This document shows, piece after piece, positions 62,811-64,000 of a stretch of DNA of 64,000 bases; the stretch's first letter is position 1; each line of letters opens with the position of its first letter. Both the position numbers and the translations under genes were made by a program. The notes under the pieces were generated by a model. The model was not told where the DNA came from, made no database searches, and saw only the letters and a list, made by a program, of their open reading frames with translations. This stretch comes from Bradyrhizobium sp. B097 (lineage in GTDB: Bacteria; Pseudomonadota; Alphaproteobacteria; Rhizobiales; Xanthobacteraceae), in NCBI RefSeq assembly GCF_038957035.1, contig NZ_CP152412.1, positions 248,001 through 312,000 on the forward strand, read 5' to 3'.

Positions 62811-62951
62811 CCGTCGTCCCGGCGAAGGCCGGGACCCATAACCACAGGGAGGGGTTTGGCGCAGATTGGCAGTTGCGTTGCGTGCCGTGGTACCGCGACT
62901 TCCCTGCTCGATAGGTCACGCGGTATGGGTCCCGGCCTTCGCCGGGACGAC
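62811..62951. repeat. Long palindromic intergenic repeat (type B, copy 2)
   Basis: Arms CGTCGTCCCGGCGAAGGCCG and its complement at the right end, with an inner small hairpin each. Same architecture as 1137-1259. Between two convergent genes. Confidence 0.8.
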
Positions 62952-62986
62952 CCTGGGGAGGGGACCGCGCAAGCCAACCGGCGGCC

Positions 62987-64000
62987 TTACACCTCCGCCT
63001 TGTCCGCCATCCCGACCGCCCACAGCGCGAAGGCGTAGACAATCGCGACTTCGTCGAGGCGGTTGAAGCGGCCGGAGGCGCCGCCGTGGCCGGCGCCCAT
63101 GTTGGTGCGCAGCAGCACCGGGCCGCCGCCGCGCATGGTGGCGCGCAGCCGCGCGATCCATTTCGCCGGCTCCCAATAGGTGACGCGCGGATCGGTGAGC
63201 CCGCCCATCGCCAGGATCGCCGGATAGTCCTTGGCCGCGACATTGTCGTAGGGCGAATAGGACAGGATGGTGCGGAAATCCTTCTCGCTCTCGATCGGGT
63301 TGCCCCATTCCGGCCATTCCGGCGGCGTCAGCGGCAGCGTGTCGTCGAGCATGGTGTTGAGCACATCGACGAACGGCACTTCGGCGACGATGCCGGCGAA
63401 CAACTCGCCGGCGCGGTTGGCGCTAGCTCCCATCAGCATGCCGCCGGCCGAGCCGCCATGGCCGACGATGCGCTTTGCACCCGTATATTTCGCCTCGATC
63501 AAAGCGCGGCCGGCGGCGGCGAAATCGTCGAACGTGTTGGTCTTCTTCTCGCGCTTGCCGTCGAGATACCAGCCCCAGCCCTTGTCGGCGCCGCCGCGGA
63601 TATGCGCGATCGCGTAAACGAAGCCGCGGTCGACCAGCGACAGCCGGTTGGCAGCAAACGACGCCGGCATCGCCATGCCGTAGGAGCCGTAGCCATAGAG
63701 CAGCAGCGGTGCGTTGCCGTCACGGGCAAAGTCCTTGCGGTGCAAGATCGAGACCGGCACCTGTGCGCCGTCATGCGACGTCGCCATGATGCGCGTGGTG
63801 ACGTAATCCGCCGGGTTGTGGCCGGACGGAATCTCCTGCCGCTTGCGGAGCACACGCGTCCGCGTCGCCATGTCGTAGTCATAGACCTCCGACGGCGTCG
63901 TCATCGACGAATAGGCAAAACGCAGGTTGGTGGTGTCGAACTCGTAGCCGCCCATGGTGTCGAGCGAATAGGCCGCCTCGTCGAACGCGATCGCGTGCTC
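62987..64000 (-). CDS. Prolyl oligopeptidase family S9 (oligopeptidase B-like), 5' part outside window
   Basis: The visible about 337 C-terminal residues form the S9 peptidase domain: GHGGSAGGMLMG with the catalytic serine, LTDPRVTYWEPAKW with the aspartate and GAGHGGASGRF with the histidine. YGYGSYGMAMP and RGGADKGWGWYLDGK are also typical of oligopeptidase B. The frame continues past position 64000 with no start in the window, so the N-terminal beta-propeller is cut off. It is cytosolic and cleaves short peptides after basic residues in known members. Confidence 0.9.
   Translation of the reverse strand, partial: EHAIAFDEAAYSLDTMGGYEFDTTNLRFAYSSMTTPSEVYDYDMATRTRVLRKRQEIPSGHNPADYVTTRIMATSHDGAQVPVSILHRKDFARDGNAPLLLYGYGSYGMAMPASFAANRLSLVDRGFVYAIAHIRGGADKGWGWYLDGKREKKTNTFDDFAAAGRALIEAKYTGAKRIVGHGGSAGGMLMGASANRAGELFAGIVAEVPFVDVLNTMLDDTLPLTPPEWPEWGNPIESEKDFRTILSYSPYDNVAAKDYPAILAMGGLTDPRVTYWEPAKWIARLRATMRGGGPVLLRTNMGAGHGGASGRFNRLDEVAIVYAFALWAVGMADKAEV

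Overview
The window reads as chromosomal DNA of a high-GC alphaproteobacterium, most probably Bradyrhizobium or a close relative. This is inferred from the rplU-rpmA neighbourhood, the flagellin and chemotaxis gene types, many LysR/AraC/GNAT/MFS genes, and several families of palindromic intergenic repeats. No database search was possible; all identities come from motifs and remembered families.

Layout. 0-7.4 kb: DMT exporter, GNAT, L27/L21 operon with a terminator, a GlxA-like regulator divergent from an SDR, a ROK-like protein whose motifs run in circularly permuted order, and an Asp-nucleophile hydrolase. 7.6-10.3 kb: tRNA-Ser(CGA) with a 17-bp copy of its 3' end 2.57 kb downstream, bracketing a small island. 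Inside is one minus-strand operon of four tiny helix-turn-helix proteins and a caspase-like (CHAT) protein with a winged-helix-like N-terminus. No integrase is visible. This is the best candidate for an undescribed system. 10.3-20.2 kb: GNAT, ArsR/MFS pair, DUF1127 protein, IS5-type transposase remnant, secreted hydrolase, cupin, LysR, ABC-F ATPase and an Hsp70-like protein.

20.4-33.3 kb: OprB porin and membrane PQQ glucose dehydrogenase (periplasmic glucose oxidation), methyltransferase, SRPBCC protein, a LysR divergent from MFS/aldo-keto reductase, and an AraC regulator divergent from a Baeyer-Villiger monooxygenase followed by an esterase-type serine hydrolase. 33.3-39.1 kb: a two-component system divergent from a methyltransferase-DedA-metallophosphoesterase-glycosyltransferase operon that resembles phospholipid-to-glycolipid remodelling modules. 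39.2-46.7 kb: a three-gene PLP/HAD operon with divergent LysR, acetoacetate-CoA ligase and a GH3 enzyme.

46.7-60 kb: secreted hypotheticals, LuxR-type regulators, tandem Crp/Fnr paralogues, flagellin and a cheA-cheW-cheY-cheR cluster. A palindrome of the form CCGTA-N4-TACGG, or a close variant, occurs upstream of at least five transcription units here and may mark a shared regulon. 60-64 kb: an IlvD/Edd-type sugar-acid dehydratase with an RraA-like protein, and the 3' part of a prolyl oligopeptidase-family gene cut by the window edge.
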